DNA from: Cacajao melanocephalus
Taxonomy: Eukaryota > Chordata > Mammalia > Primates > Pitheciidae
Assembly: GCA_963573385.1 (NCBI GenBank)
Contig: CAUYLG010051047.1
Coordinates: forward strand, 1 to 64,000
Reading direction: 5' to 3'
Length of the DNA stretch: 64,000 nucleotides
Notes under the pieces: model-generated
Seen by the model: the letters and a program-made list of their open reading frames with translations, nothing else
Databases searched by the model: none
Told to the model about the DNA's origin: nothing
Part shown: positions 53,350-64,000 of the stretch, piece by piece
Numbering within the stretch: the first letter of the stretch is position 1
How the letters are laid out: each line of letters begins with the position of its first letter
Position numbers and translations under genes: made by a program

Positions 53350-54044
53350 AAAGAATGGTCTGGATGTAGAGCTTTCAGAGGGGGGAAGAAAACAACCCAC
53401 AAGGATTTGGCCATTGTGGGAATGGGGAAGGGAGAGAAAGAGGGGTTGAGAGCATGAATATTTGGAGTCTAAGTACCTGGGAGGATGGTTATGCCATTCT
53501 CTGAATCATGGAGGCTGGGAAATAGAAGATGAATTGAGTTTGTTGACTTGTTGATTGGAGGTGTTGATAGTCCAGTCCGCTTACCACCTGACTCCCTGGT
53601 GCCTTCGCCTTTGTCTTTTGATCCAGAGCTGCAGAGATCCTTCGGTTCCTTGTGGTTGCTGCTTTGTTCCAGGCCTGGAGCCTGCCCCGACAATCCCTTC
53701 ACTCATTACTTGGAGCAACTTTCACTCCCTTTGAAATAAAATGGTGCTTAGGCCAGTACCTATTCTGTTTCCAACTGTGCAGTAAATGCCTATTAAATAG
53801 TTGTTGTTATTATCAGAGCTTTGAGATTACAGTAGTTAGAGATTAGAGAAGCCTCTGGAACCACCTCGTTGAAGGACTCAGGAGTCATTCAGCTTGTATT
53901 GAGTAAAAAGCCTGGACTGCAAGTATATGGAGAGGATGTCAGGCTTGGGTATGGATGGATGGGGGACTCTAAGCCATGTAAACTAGAACAAGAGAACATG
54001 TTTCCTGCTTTCTTCTGCTTTTGAAAATTGTTACATGTAACGTG

Positions 54045-54262
54045 AGGTTAAGAGGGCAAGCCCTGGAGTTGGACTTCTGGGTTCAAATCCCAGTTCCATT
54101 ATCTGTTAACTGTGCAATGAACAAATTTACTTAATTGCTCTGTGCCTCAGTTTCCCCATTAGTAAAATAACACACCAACCTTACAAGATTGTTGTAAAGA
54201 TGAAATGAGTTAATACAAATAAAAGGTTTACATCAGTGCTGGTATGTGCTACTATTCTTATT
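54045..54262 (+). repeat. Near full-length MIR (+)
   Basis: aagccctggagttggacttc, gggttcaaatcccagttcca, tctgtgcctcagtttcccca, ttacaagattgttgtaaaga and atcagtgctggtatgtgc are in order. Its tRNA-like box B (gggttcaaatccca) is well preserved. Confidence 0.92.
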
Positions 54263-54469
54263 GCAGAGTCTGCTCTGTTCCACATTCCTGGGAGTGAACA
54301 GATAGGGATTTCTCTACCATCCTAACCCAACAGAGGAGGGAGCTAAGCACAGAAACCTGAAATAAATCTAAGAGTACTTGAAAGTTTTTCTCAGCTAGAA
54401 TCCAGGTTATCTAAACCTGGAGGAACCTGGGCCGCAAGTGAGACAGACTTAGAGTTGTCCAGAAGACCT

Positions 54470-54560
54470 AAGATTCACTCCCAGTTCTACCACGTGACTT
54501 ATTTTGATCTTGGGCAGGTAACCTAGTCTCTGAGCCTTAGTTTTCTCATATGTAAAATAC
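54470..54560 (+). repeat. MIR fragment (+)
   Basis: cccagttctaccacgtgact, cttgggcaggtaacctagtc, and tctgagccttagttttctca. Confidence 0.75.
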
Positions 54561-54619
54561 AGAAAAATTCCTTCTTGTGTGTCTAGTATGTACCTCATTC
54601 TCCTTATGACTATATTTTA

Positions 54620-55265
<646 letters not shown>

Positions 55266-55299
55266 CAGCATCCCTAATGGACTTCTCTCTCTGTTATAG

Positions 55300-55382
55300 G
55301 TCAGCCCTATTCCCAGACGCAGCTGGTGTTGACCCTGTAACTCAAAGGAGGAAACAACTGGCTAAGCTCAGCATTGTTACTG
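55300..55382 (+). CDS. Candidate exon 3 (coding status unresolved)
   Basis: The acceptor acttctctctctgttatag is strong and the donor after gttactg is a consensus gtgagt at 55,383. The exon is 83 bases. Joined to exon 2 in the MEKPPSRETTV frame it stops after ten codons (VSPIPRRSWC). Read one base later it is fully open (SALFPDAAGVDPVTQRRKQL and on to the donor). That frame is continuous through exon 2 and back to position 21,085 in exon 1 without a stop, about 99 codons, but with no ATG. The exon may be coding with an upstream non-ATG start, or part of a long 5' UTR, or an alternative exon. I do not recognise the peptide. No repeat match was seen in it, though an L2 relic ends about 35 bases upstream. 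Confidence 0.45.
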
Positions 55383-55976
55383 GTGAGTTAGGGTGCCTGG
55401 GAAAGCTCTGGGCAAGCTTGGGCCAAGATACAGGGTAACTAGTTTGGGTATTGTTTTTACATTCGGTACAGATAATTTACAGGTGATTACTCTCCTACTC
55501 CAGTAATGGATATTGCAAAGGTAACCTTCTGAACTGGGAGGCGGGTCAAGACTGCTCTCCTAGAGCTGCCACAAGAATGTCTGGGATCATTTGCCGTGAA
55601 TAAGGCAGAGCAGGCTTGCTTCCTTCTTGCTTCTGCTAGCTTCTTTCTGCTGAGGGGGTATCCTGGGACCTGGCAGCTATACCTGTTCTCCCACAAGCTC
55701 TTTAACATGACCTCACAGCCCTTAGAGACTTTCTTAGCTTTAGTTTTTACTGTGATCTGCCAAGTTCATTGGTCAGCTCCAGGAAATCCTGTAGTTTCCT
55801 CAATTCTGCAAAATGTCGTATAAATAACAGTGTGAGTGAAGTGATAAGAGTAGGGCTGTATGAAGGAGATGTCTGGGGAAGCTTACAGCTGGTGAGAAGG
55901 AAGGAAAATCAACACGATAGCACTTAGTATGTTATTGATCTCAATCTAGGCAAAATCCCTTTTTGTGTGTGGGGGG

Positions 55977-56118
55977 TTTTGTTTTTATTTTTGGGAGACA
56001 GGGTCTCACTGTGTTGCCTGGGCTGGCCTCAAACTCCTAGGCTCATGTTATTCAAGTGACCTCCTGTCTCAGCCTCCCAAGTAGCTGGGATTACAGGTGG
56101 GTACCGCCATAACCTGCT
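55977..56118 (-). mobile_element. Alu monomer-like fragment (-)
   Basis: tttttgggagacagggtctc, gttgcctgggctggcctcaa, then aagtagctgggattacaggt to ataacctgctc. Only about 140 bases, with arms fused. Confidence 0.82.
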
Positions 56119-56255
56119 CTAAAACCTCATTTTATGGATGAGGAAATTGAGGCTCAGGAGCTGAAATAATTTGCCCAGGGTTCACACCTGGGAATCCATA
56201 AAGCTGATTTTAGAACCCAGGTCAGTCTGACCATAAATACCATTGTTCTTCCTGA
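56119..56255 (-). repeat. MIR element (-)
   Basis: cattttatggatgaggaaat, tgaggctcaggagctgaaat, ttagaacccaggtcagtctg. It abuts the Alu fragment. Confidence 0.85.
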
Positions 56256-56831
56256 CTTGGCAGGCTTTCCTTGGGCAGCTAATCTCTCTCTAATACTGGT
56301 TTTTCTTTTTTTTCTTTTTTTTTTTTTCTAATTCTGATTTTTCTTATAAAGTTCAAGAAAACAGACTTATGGATTCAGAAAGGAGATTCAGTTGAGGGGC
56401 CGAGCAGGACAGGTGGGAGTTGGGGGTCCCTCTGAGCAAAGGTATTTCTAGTGAGGGGGCTACTAGACTGAAAGATAGGAAGAACCTTCAAGCAGGCCTA
56501 GGCCCAGGCTAAAAGTGACCAGAAGAAGAATACATCTGTAACACATGGGATCTCTTAAACACTTGGGCTGTCATAGGATAAGGACTTGAGTGCTGGCTTG
56601 AAGTTAAGAAACATGGGTTTTTATCTTCTCTCTCAACATGTGCCCTGAACAGTCTTCATTTCCCTATTTGTAAAGTTGGAGTGCCTCCCTGTCCCCTCAT
56701 GTCTCATATGTGTACGCCAACCATGCGGGTATGTTATAGAGAATCAGAAGAGAATTGCAAGTTTGAAAGCTTTGTGAATTGTAAAAGCAGCATGAATGAA
56801 ATAAGAAAGTGAGGAGAAAGCATTTTAAGTG

Positions 56832-57246
56832 TCTATCTTAGCTTGTCTCATGTTGTTATAAAAGAGTATCTGAGGTTGGGTAATTTATAAAGAAAAAAGG
56901 TTTATTTGTCTCACAATTCGATGTCTGGAAAAGTTTGAGATTGGGTGTCTGCATTCAGTGAGGGCCTTAGGCTGCTTCTATTCTGGTGGAAAGGGAACTG
57001 AGGTGAGTAGAAATCAGATGGTAAGAGAGGAGAGATAACAAGCTCTTAATAACCATCTCTTGCAGGAACAAAATGAGTGAGAATTCACTCACTTCCCCTA
57101 CCCCTGCTCCAGGGACAGCATTAATCTATTCATGAGGGATCTGCCCCCAAAGATCCAAACACCTCCCATTGGGTCCCACCTTGAACATTGGGGATCTAAT
57201 TTCAGCAAGAGGTTTGGAGGAGTCCAGCATTCAACCTATAATAGTA
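56832..57246 (-). mobile_element. MaLR LTR (MSTA/MLT1-type, -), probably solo
   Basis: It reads as an antisense MaLR LTR: ttgggtaatttataaagaaa, attcactcacttcccctacc, catgagggatctgcccccaa, cacctcccattgggtcccac, cattggggatctaatttcag and a degraded end aacctataatag. Length of about 415 bases fits. No internal region was found. ORF 57132-57425 overlaps and is not a gene. Confidence 0.8.
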
Positions 57247-58017
57247 TCTGTGGCATCTCAGTCCCCGACCTGTTTGCCACCCTGTTTCCCAAAAGTAAAA
57301 GGGAGGGTTTTCATTTGCAAATTTTCATTGTAAATCTTCTATGCCCTTCTGCTCCTCTCCTTTCTTTTGTGGGCCTTACCCATAGCTGTCTTTCCATAAG
57401 GAAAAGGATTCCAGGGCACATATGACAAAGCCAGGTAGTATATAGCCAGCCATGATTTGCAATGTGTGGGCTGCAGAGGGCAGGTTTAAGTGCACTCATG
57501 AACCCTGGCTGCAAGGCACTACTGGCATAGGATACTACAGTAGTTTCCAAGAGCCCTTCCCAACAGGAGTCGGCACCCACCGAGATGTTGCCTTGTTTCC
57601 TGCTGTCATCTCTTAAAGGCTATTCTTCTTTTGGCCCTAGGTCCCCTGCCTGCCCCTGCTTACTGCTAGTGAAAAAGGCTCTTGTGCTGTAGCCTTACAT
57701 TTTATGAAGGCCATGGTCATTCCAGTTTTTTTTACCATCTTATTCTCCCCCTTTGCCAACGATGGAGACCATTCTCTTTGTACTGTGTTTTAACAATGGA
57801 CATTCTGTTCTTCTCTCTGCCTGAGTACAAAGAGGGTTTTGGCTCCTACCTCCCCTTCTAGTCTGAATCTCCAGGCTCTTGCTGCCACTTCTTTTTGCCT
57901 TGTTAATCTAAAGTTCTACAGCTTCTGGCCTTTCCTTGGCCTGGGTGCCAAGCTTGGATCTTACACTTCCTGTAACAACTGTCCTGTGAAGAAGCTCCAC
58001 TAAACTTTTAAAATATG

Positions 58018-58281
58018 GTTGGGCGTGGTGGCTCATGCCTGTAATCCCAGCACTTTGGAAGGCTGAGGCAGGCGGATCATGAGGTCAGGAGATCAAGACC
58101 ATACTGGCTAACACGGTGAAACCCCGTCTCTACCAAAAATACAAAAAAATTAGCTGGGCATGGTGGCATGCGCCTGTAGTCCCAGCTACTCAGAGGCTGA
58201 GGCAGGAGAATCGCTTGGGAGGCAAAGGTTGCAGTGAGCCGAGAGAGTGAGACTCTGTATCAAAAAACAAAAAAACGCAAC
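58018..58281 (+). mobile_element. Alu (+) with right-arm deletion
   Basis: The right arm jumps from gcagtgagccgagag to agtgagactctgtatc, losing the cactgcactccagcctggg segment. The direct repeat aaatatg lies at 58011-58017 and 58282-58288. Confidence 0.93.
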
Positions 58282-58789
58282 AAATATGAACGATTCCATG
58301 TAAATAAGTGTATTGTATATACATTTATATATGATAAGCTACACATATAATAGCTTATTTACCTAACAGCCTCATTTTTCCAGAGTCCAACTGAAAAACA
58401 AGGGGGAAGTAAAGCATTGTCATCCTTAAGTATTTGCACAGGGCTAATTTATTATTATTTTTACATGTTGTAACAAGTTTAGCATTTGGTTTCTAACCCC
58501 CTGCCCCGGCCCCCTCCTCAAGATTAAAATCAGCATATCAAAAAGAGGGAAAGAGCTGCTTTATTAATGGCAGCTAGGGGTGAGAGCTTAAAGCTGACCC
58601 TAAGGGGAGGGGTGAAAGAAGAATGATAAGAAATGTTAAAACAACAGTCTGGAGGCCGCTTAATTTAGGAGCAACACCTCTACAAACATCTATGTTCCTC
58701 AGTAAGGCGAGGGTGTGGCTAGGTAATTTCTGTGGTGGTTCTGAGTTCTCTTGAAGGCCAGAGTTATCAGAAAATGTTAAATTAATTAT

Positions 58790-58965
58790 AGTGTCTATTA
58801 TATATTATCAGGCACTATGCTGAGCGCTCTACATAAACATATTTCATTTTCATAGCAACTTGGGAGGTAGGTGGTGATGTTCTTATTTTATAAATTACTT
58901 GAGACTTAGAGATGGACGTGTAGGCAGTGATCAGAAGAGCTAAGCTTAGAATCCAGAAGAATCTG
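58790..58965 (-). repeat. MIR element (-)
   Basis: atcaggcactatgctgagcg, ctacataaacatatttcatt, ttgggaggtaggtggtgatg and gaagagctaagcttagaatc. Confidence 0.75.
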
Positions 58966-59124
58966 GCTCCAGAAAACCAAGATTTTTCTATTATTCCTAC
59001 ATTGGCTCTTTCCCAAGCACCTAAAACTCTGGTCCTTCTCAGCCTCTTGAGCTAGTAGTCCCCGACTCCTCATTTTTATTCATTCTCCTAAATACATTTT
59101 TCTTTTTGAAGATATACCTTTATT

Positions 59125-59630
59125 TATTCAGTGAGTATTGGAGTAGCTATCATATACCAGGCACAGTTTTAGGTGTTTGAGGTATAGCAGTGAATAAAAT
59201 AGTTTTCTTTTTGTAGTTAACATTCTAGTAGAGGAAAGCAGATAAACGAATAAATCTGAAGAAAAATAAAGTGGGATAAGGGAATAGGGAGACACTGGAT
59301 TATTAAACAAGGCCTCTCAGAAAATTAAATGTGTGCAGAAATATGCAAGAACTGAAGTAGTGAGCTATGTATATGTTTTGAGGAATAACATTCTAGGCAT
59401 AGAGTTCAGCAAGTTCAGAGGTCCTGAAATAAGAGTGTGCTTATTGTGTTTGAGGAACAAAAGGAGGCCAGTGTGGCTACAGATGAAGTAAGCAAGGGGG
59501 AGATTGGAATATAGAGAAGTCACAAGGATAGACAGGGACCAGATCATGTAGACCTTTATTCTGAGTGAAACAGGAAGACATTGGAGAGTTTTGAATAGAG
59601 GAATGACATAATCTGACACCCATTAAAAAA
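59125..59630 (-). repeat. L2 LINE fragment (-), well preserved
   Basis: Antisense L2 in order: tatcatataccaggcacagt, aggaacaaaaggaggccagt, gtggctacagatgaagtaag, gggaccagatcatgtagacc, gacattggagagttttgaat, gaatgacataatctgac. Minus ORFs 59,128-59,310 and 59,365-59,619 are not L2 coding frames. Confidence 0.9.
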
Positions 59631-59639
59631 AAAAATTCC

Positions 59640-60825
<1,186 letters not shown>

Positions 60826-62514
60826 GTACACCCCAAACCAAACTATTCTTCAGTCTACCAGTGGACTATCAGTTTGCTCCTTCTGATATAGTAGCCTCTG
60901 GAGAAGTATCAAACTTTAGAGGGTGCCTGATTCAGAAACAATAGGAAAGGCAAGCAACCTACAGTATATTATGTGTTACCAGCAGAGAAAGTGCTAGGGC
61001 TAGACCCATAGTGCTGCGCAGAATAGCTCCTGCCTGCCCCATATCAACACTGGGCAGGCAGTGAGTGAGGCAGGCTGAGCTTCCAGTAAGTCATAATGAG
61101 GGGGGGTGTGGCAGGAAGTGAGGTGACACATGGCAAGCCAGGGCCCCCCAGGCTTCTGAGGAAGGTTGCCTGATACAGAGGTAGAAAAGAAAGCTGCCCA
61201 CCTTGTGGACTTCAGAGGCTTCACAGTGGCTTTTGGGGAACCTTTCTGAATACCTCTTTTGCCTGTTACAACTGAAATTCTAAGCAGGGATTTGATTCCA
61301 GTAAATAAGGCTTACAGTGCAGCTGCCATAGGTAACATTGAAGTGGGAGGGCCTCTGAGCAGTGCCTGGGCTTGCCGGGGACTTGTGGCCTTTAGGTTTC
61401 TCATCTCTAAACTAGAAATAATATTTTCTACCCAGCTTACTGTGTAAAGCACATTTCAGATAAGTGCTATATAAAACCATTAGATAGTGTACAAATGTAT
61501 AAGACTATTAAAGTAATTGTAGTGATAGGGACCTGGGACAGAGTCTGAGAAGGTCTAGGAGCAGTAGCAGTGCATCATCATCCTTCAAGGTATGGGGATG
61601 AATGTTTAACCAGGGTGGACCTGGTATCTTAGAAAGGGCAGGAGACTCATTGTCTGCCAGTGTAATCATCAGATGGCTCCTAGAGAATTCTATGGCAGAG
61701 CAGGGATCTGAGGGGGAGGCTGCCAGAGAAGTTCATGTAAGAAGCAGCTGTTCCTGTTCACTCTCCACCCAAGGATTTTGGCCGTGTTTTATTACTTTGG
61801 TTTCCAGAAACAGCTGGTTTGCTTGAGGATTGCTGTCACAGCAAAGCAATAATGTCCAGCTTGCTTGGGGGAAAAGGAATAACACGTGAAGGGCTTTGGG
61901 CTCTACGGGGTCCTGGGTTCCTCTGCTTCGTTCCCCAGTTTTCATTAAAATTAAAGAAGAACCTTTTGTCCCTTTGGAGCAGCAGGCCAGAGCAAAAAGA
62001 ACAGCTAAATAGGAGAGGGACCTATAGGTTAGAGCACAGTTCTAGGAATTTTGGCTGTGGCAGTGAGACAGTGTCCTGAGCCCAAGAACATAGCCAAGAG
62101 AACAAAATCTAAGTTGGAAAACAACAGCTGAGGAAACCAAGGTCTGTGAGCAACAGTGGTGCTAGAACCTTGAGATAAGTAAGAGATGAATAAAGGGAAC
62201 TTATTTAATGGGACAGATTGTGGGGGGGTGCTCAGGGGGTGCTCAAAACCTGCTTTACAAAATACCCCATTAACACAAAGCAGAAATTGCTTCTTTGAAA
62301 TTATCTGCCATTGTATTATTTGAGTCTCCACTGTCCATCCTCCCCTCATTGCCACCTCCCATATCCCCAGTTAAGATAAACTGTCAAGAGTCAACATTTC
62401 TGAGTACACAGGGCAAGAGGTAAAAGATATCTATGGTGTTATAACTGGTCTTTAGGAATATTAATTAGTTGCATCTTTCCCACCATTGTGTGTATTCTTT
62501 AATACCAAGGTTTG

Positions 62515-62690
62515 GGTCCTTGATCTGGCATTTATTTTCTGTGTGACTAACTTCTCTGAGCTGTAGTTTCCTCATCTACAAAATGGGAATAATGCCTACT
62601 TTATATGGTGATTGTGTTGCTAGTAGGAGATGATGAAGAAAATACATGGCCTGGCTTGGTATTAAACCACTAGTGATTGGAGTAAATTCT
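62515..62690 (+). repeat. MIR element (+)
   Basis: ttgatctggcatttattttc, tgtgtgactaacttctctga, agtttcctcatctacaaaat, and atacatggcctggcttggta. Confidence 0.75.
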
Positions 62691-63149
62691 GATACCTTGT
62701 GTTGAGTGTAAGATTGAAGTAGGAGAATGTGGCAACCCAGGCTCTTAACCCTGTTCTACTGACTCAAATCTGGGAAAGCATTTTATCCCTGGGCCCCTTT
62801 TCCTCAGTTCTACAAAGAGGGAATGAGGTAGAAAGTTGATCCATAATTGCTGATGTTTCTTCCTGTTCTGTGTCTCCCAAGGCATACTGATCTGTGGTCC
62901 AAAGGAATCAGAGTCAACAGGGACCTAAAAGAAGTCTCAACTTCAGTCCTGCTTAAGGCTGCAGCAGGAACAGTTAGAAACAAAGAGCCATTATCTACAG
63001 TGAGGTATTAGAAGTGGCTGGGAGTCTGCTGCAGGGGCAGTGACCTGCCTGTCACCCAGCATTTGGAAAATAAATGTCAAAAAGAAGATCGTAATGGCCT
63101 ATAAAGTTGGAAACTGAGTAACCAAGTGTGAGAGAGGGACCAGGAGGCA

Positions 63150-63290
63150 TAGGACCCAGATTGTGTTCCATCACCCACTCACTGGGTATTCCCAGTCAAG
63201 CTATTTCTCTTTGCATCCTCCATATCTCCATCCGTAGAAATGAGTTAGGCAGTATATTCCCCAAGGGCCTCTTCAGAGCTAACTTCCTGA
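63150..63290 (+). repeat. Diverged MIR-like sequence (+)
   Basis: tccatcacccactcactggg, tcaagctatttctctttgca and tatctccatccgtagaaatg follow the MIR order with many changes. Confidence 0.45.
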
Positions 63291-63639
63291 AATTTCACTG
63301 GCCCTTTTTTTATGGTTCTTATGTTTTTACTCTAGTTTTGCCTTTAGTACTGAGGATTTCATTTATGAGAAGACTTTTTAAACAGCCAGGCTTAGTCTGG
63401 CCCTAGAGTATTTAGAATGCTCTTGAAACTATAATTTCAGGCTATTCAGTTTTCATCTAGAAATGCCTTGGTTCACCTTAGCCTACTCCCTCATTTAACA
63501 TTGAGAGATAATGCAACAGAGAAGAAAGACTACAGGCCTGACAACCGACCCTAATTCCAGTTCCTGCCAGTACTAGCTTAATCTTTGTGAACCATATCAT
63601 CATTTAAAAATGCAATAATGATAATAGATTCAGCACACA

Positions 63640-63745
63640 GAGAATTATTTACAAGAGGAAAGAAAAAACTGAGGCCCAAGAGGTGAAGTCACCTGTTCAG
63701 ATTAACACCAGAACCCAGATCTCTTGTGTCTCATTCCAGAGTTTT
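63640..63745 (-). repeat. MIR fragment (-)
   Basis: ttacaagaggaaagaaaaaa, ctgaggcccaagaggtgaag, tcacctgttcagattaacac, cagaacccagatctc. Confidence 0.65.
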
Positions 63746-64000
63746 TTTTTCTCCTCTAGAGCCAAGGTCAGTTGTGCCCATATGGATATGGTAGTAAAGA
63801 ATGGAACTGAAAGCATGTCAGCTTTCTTAATGTCTCCACCAACAGCCCTCTCAATTCCCTGGTGGTATATGTCAATAACACAGCCCGTACTTGTTTTAGA
63901 AACAAGTGCTCCATAAGCACTCCTGTTTGATTTGCTTTGGCTGGTACAGGATCCAGATGCTCTTAGAATAGCACAACAGACTCTCCAAATCAGCCCATTC

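Noticed and set aside
54045..54262. tRNA-like box B (gggttcaaatccca)
   Set aside because: It lies in a MIR SINE, which is tRNA-derived. No cloverleaf or intact box A to acceptor stem is present, so it is not a tRNA gene.
62870..63010. Possible exon after gtctcccaag near 62,880
   Set aside because: The acceptor context is weak, there is no clear donor, and all frames have stops soon after.
63683..63916. Possible exon with a polypyrimidine acceptor (ttttctcctctag) before 63,760 and a 52-codon open frame
   Set aside because: In the phase required by exon 3 it stops within about 12 codons, no good donor follows, and the upstream part is a MIR. Kept only as a weak possibility.

Overview
This window is primate nuclear DNA and almost certainly human. 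It holds dozens of Alu elements of several ages, many with intact target-site duplications (TSDs). It also holds a young L1 3' fragment and many mammalian-wide relics (MIR, L2, L1M, Tigger-type DNA transposons, LTRs). There is one large CpG island and no operon-like packing of genes. I see no rRNA gene, tRNA gene, CRISPR array or bacterial-type gene. Long open frames are nearly all translations of Alu or simple repeats, or lie in the GC-rich island, and are not annotated as genes.

Layout. About 1-20,100 is gene-free flanking DNA dense in repeats. About 20,230-21,850 is a CpG-island promoter. On the + strand I place a non-coding first exon ending at 21,244 with a GTGAGT donor. A minus-strand donor at about 20,167 suggests a divergent transcript. 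21,245-46,213 is a long first intron. 46,214-46,268 is a 55-base candidate exon 2 with an ATG in good context. 50,592-50,677 is a weaker candidate cassette exon. 55,300-55,382 is an 83-base candidate exon 3. The rest to 64,000 is the start of a further intron. The window therefore appears to hold the promoter and first exons of one broadly expressed gene whose main body lies beyond the right edge. I do not recognise the gene and give no symbol.

Reading frames across the exons are ambiguous. The exon-2 ATG frame stops in exon 3 after 21 codons. A second frame from the CpG island stops in exon 2. A third frame is open through exons 1, 2 and 3 but has no ATG. Exons 1-3 may be mostly 5' UTR, or exon 3 may be skipped in the coding transcript. 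This rests on splice-site appearance only.

The best structural observations concern mobile elements: a 484-base solo LTR with TG/CA ends and a 4-base TSD inside an older repeat; a tail-less 81-base Alu fragment between 17-base perfect direct repeats; a three-layer Alu nest; an Alu pair sharing one TSD; an L1 3' end splitting a MIR; a Tigger-type element splitting an old LINE; a truncated Alu whose tail became a polypurine microsatellite; and several local tandem duplications, one of them 135 bases downstream of exon 2. I saw no clear evidence of a previously undescribed molecular system.
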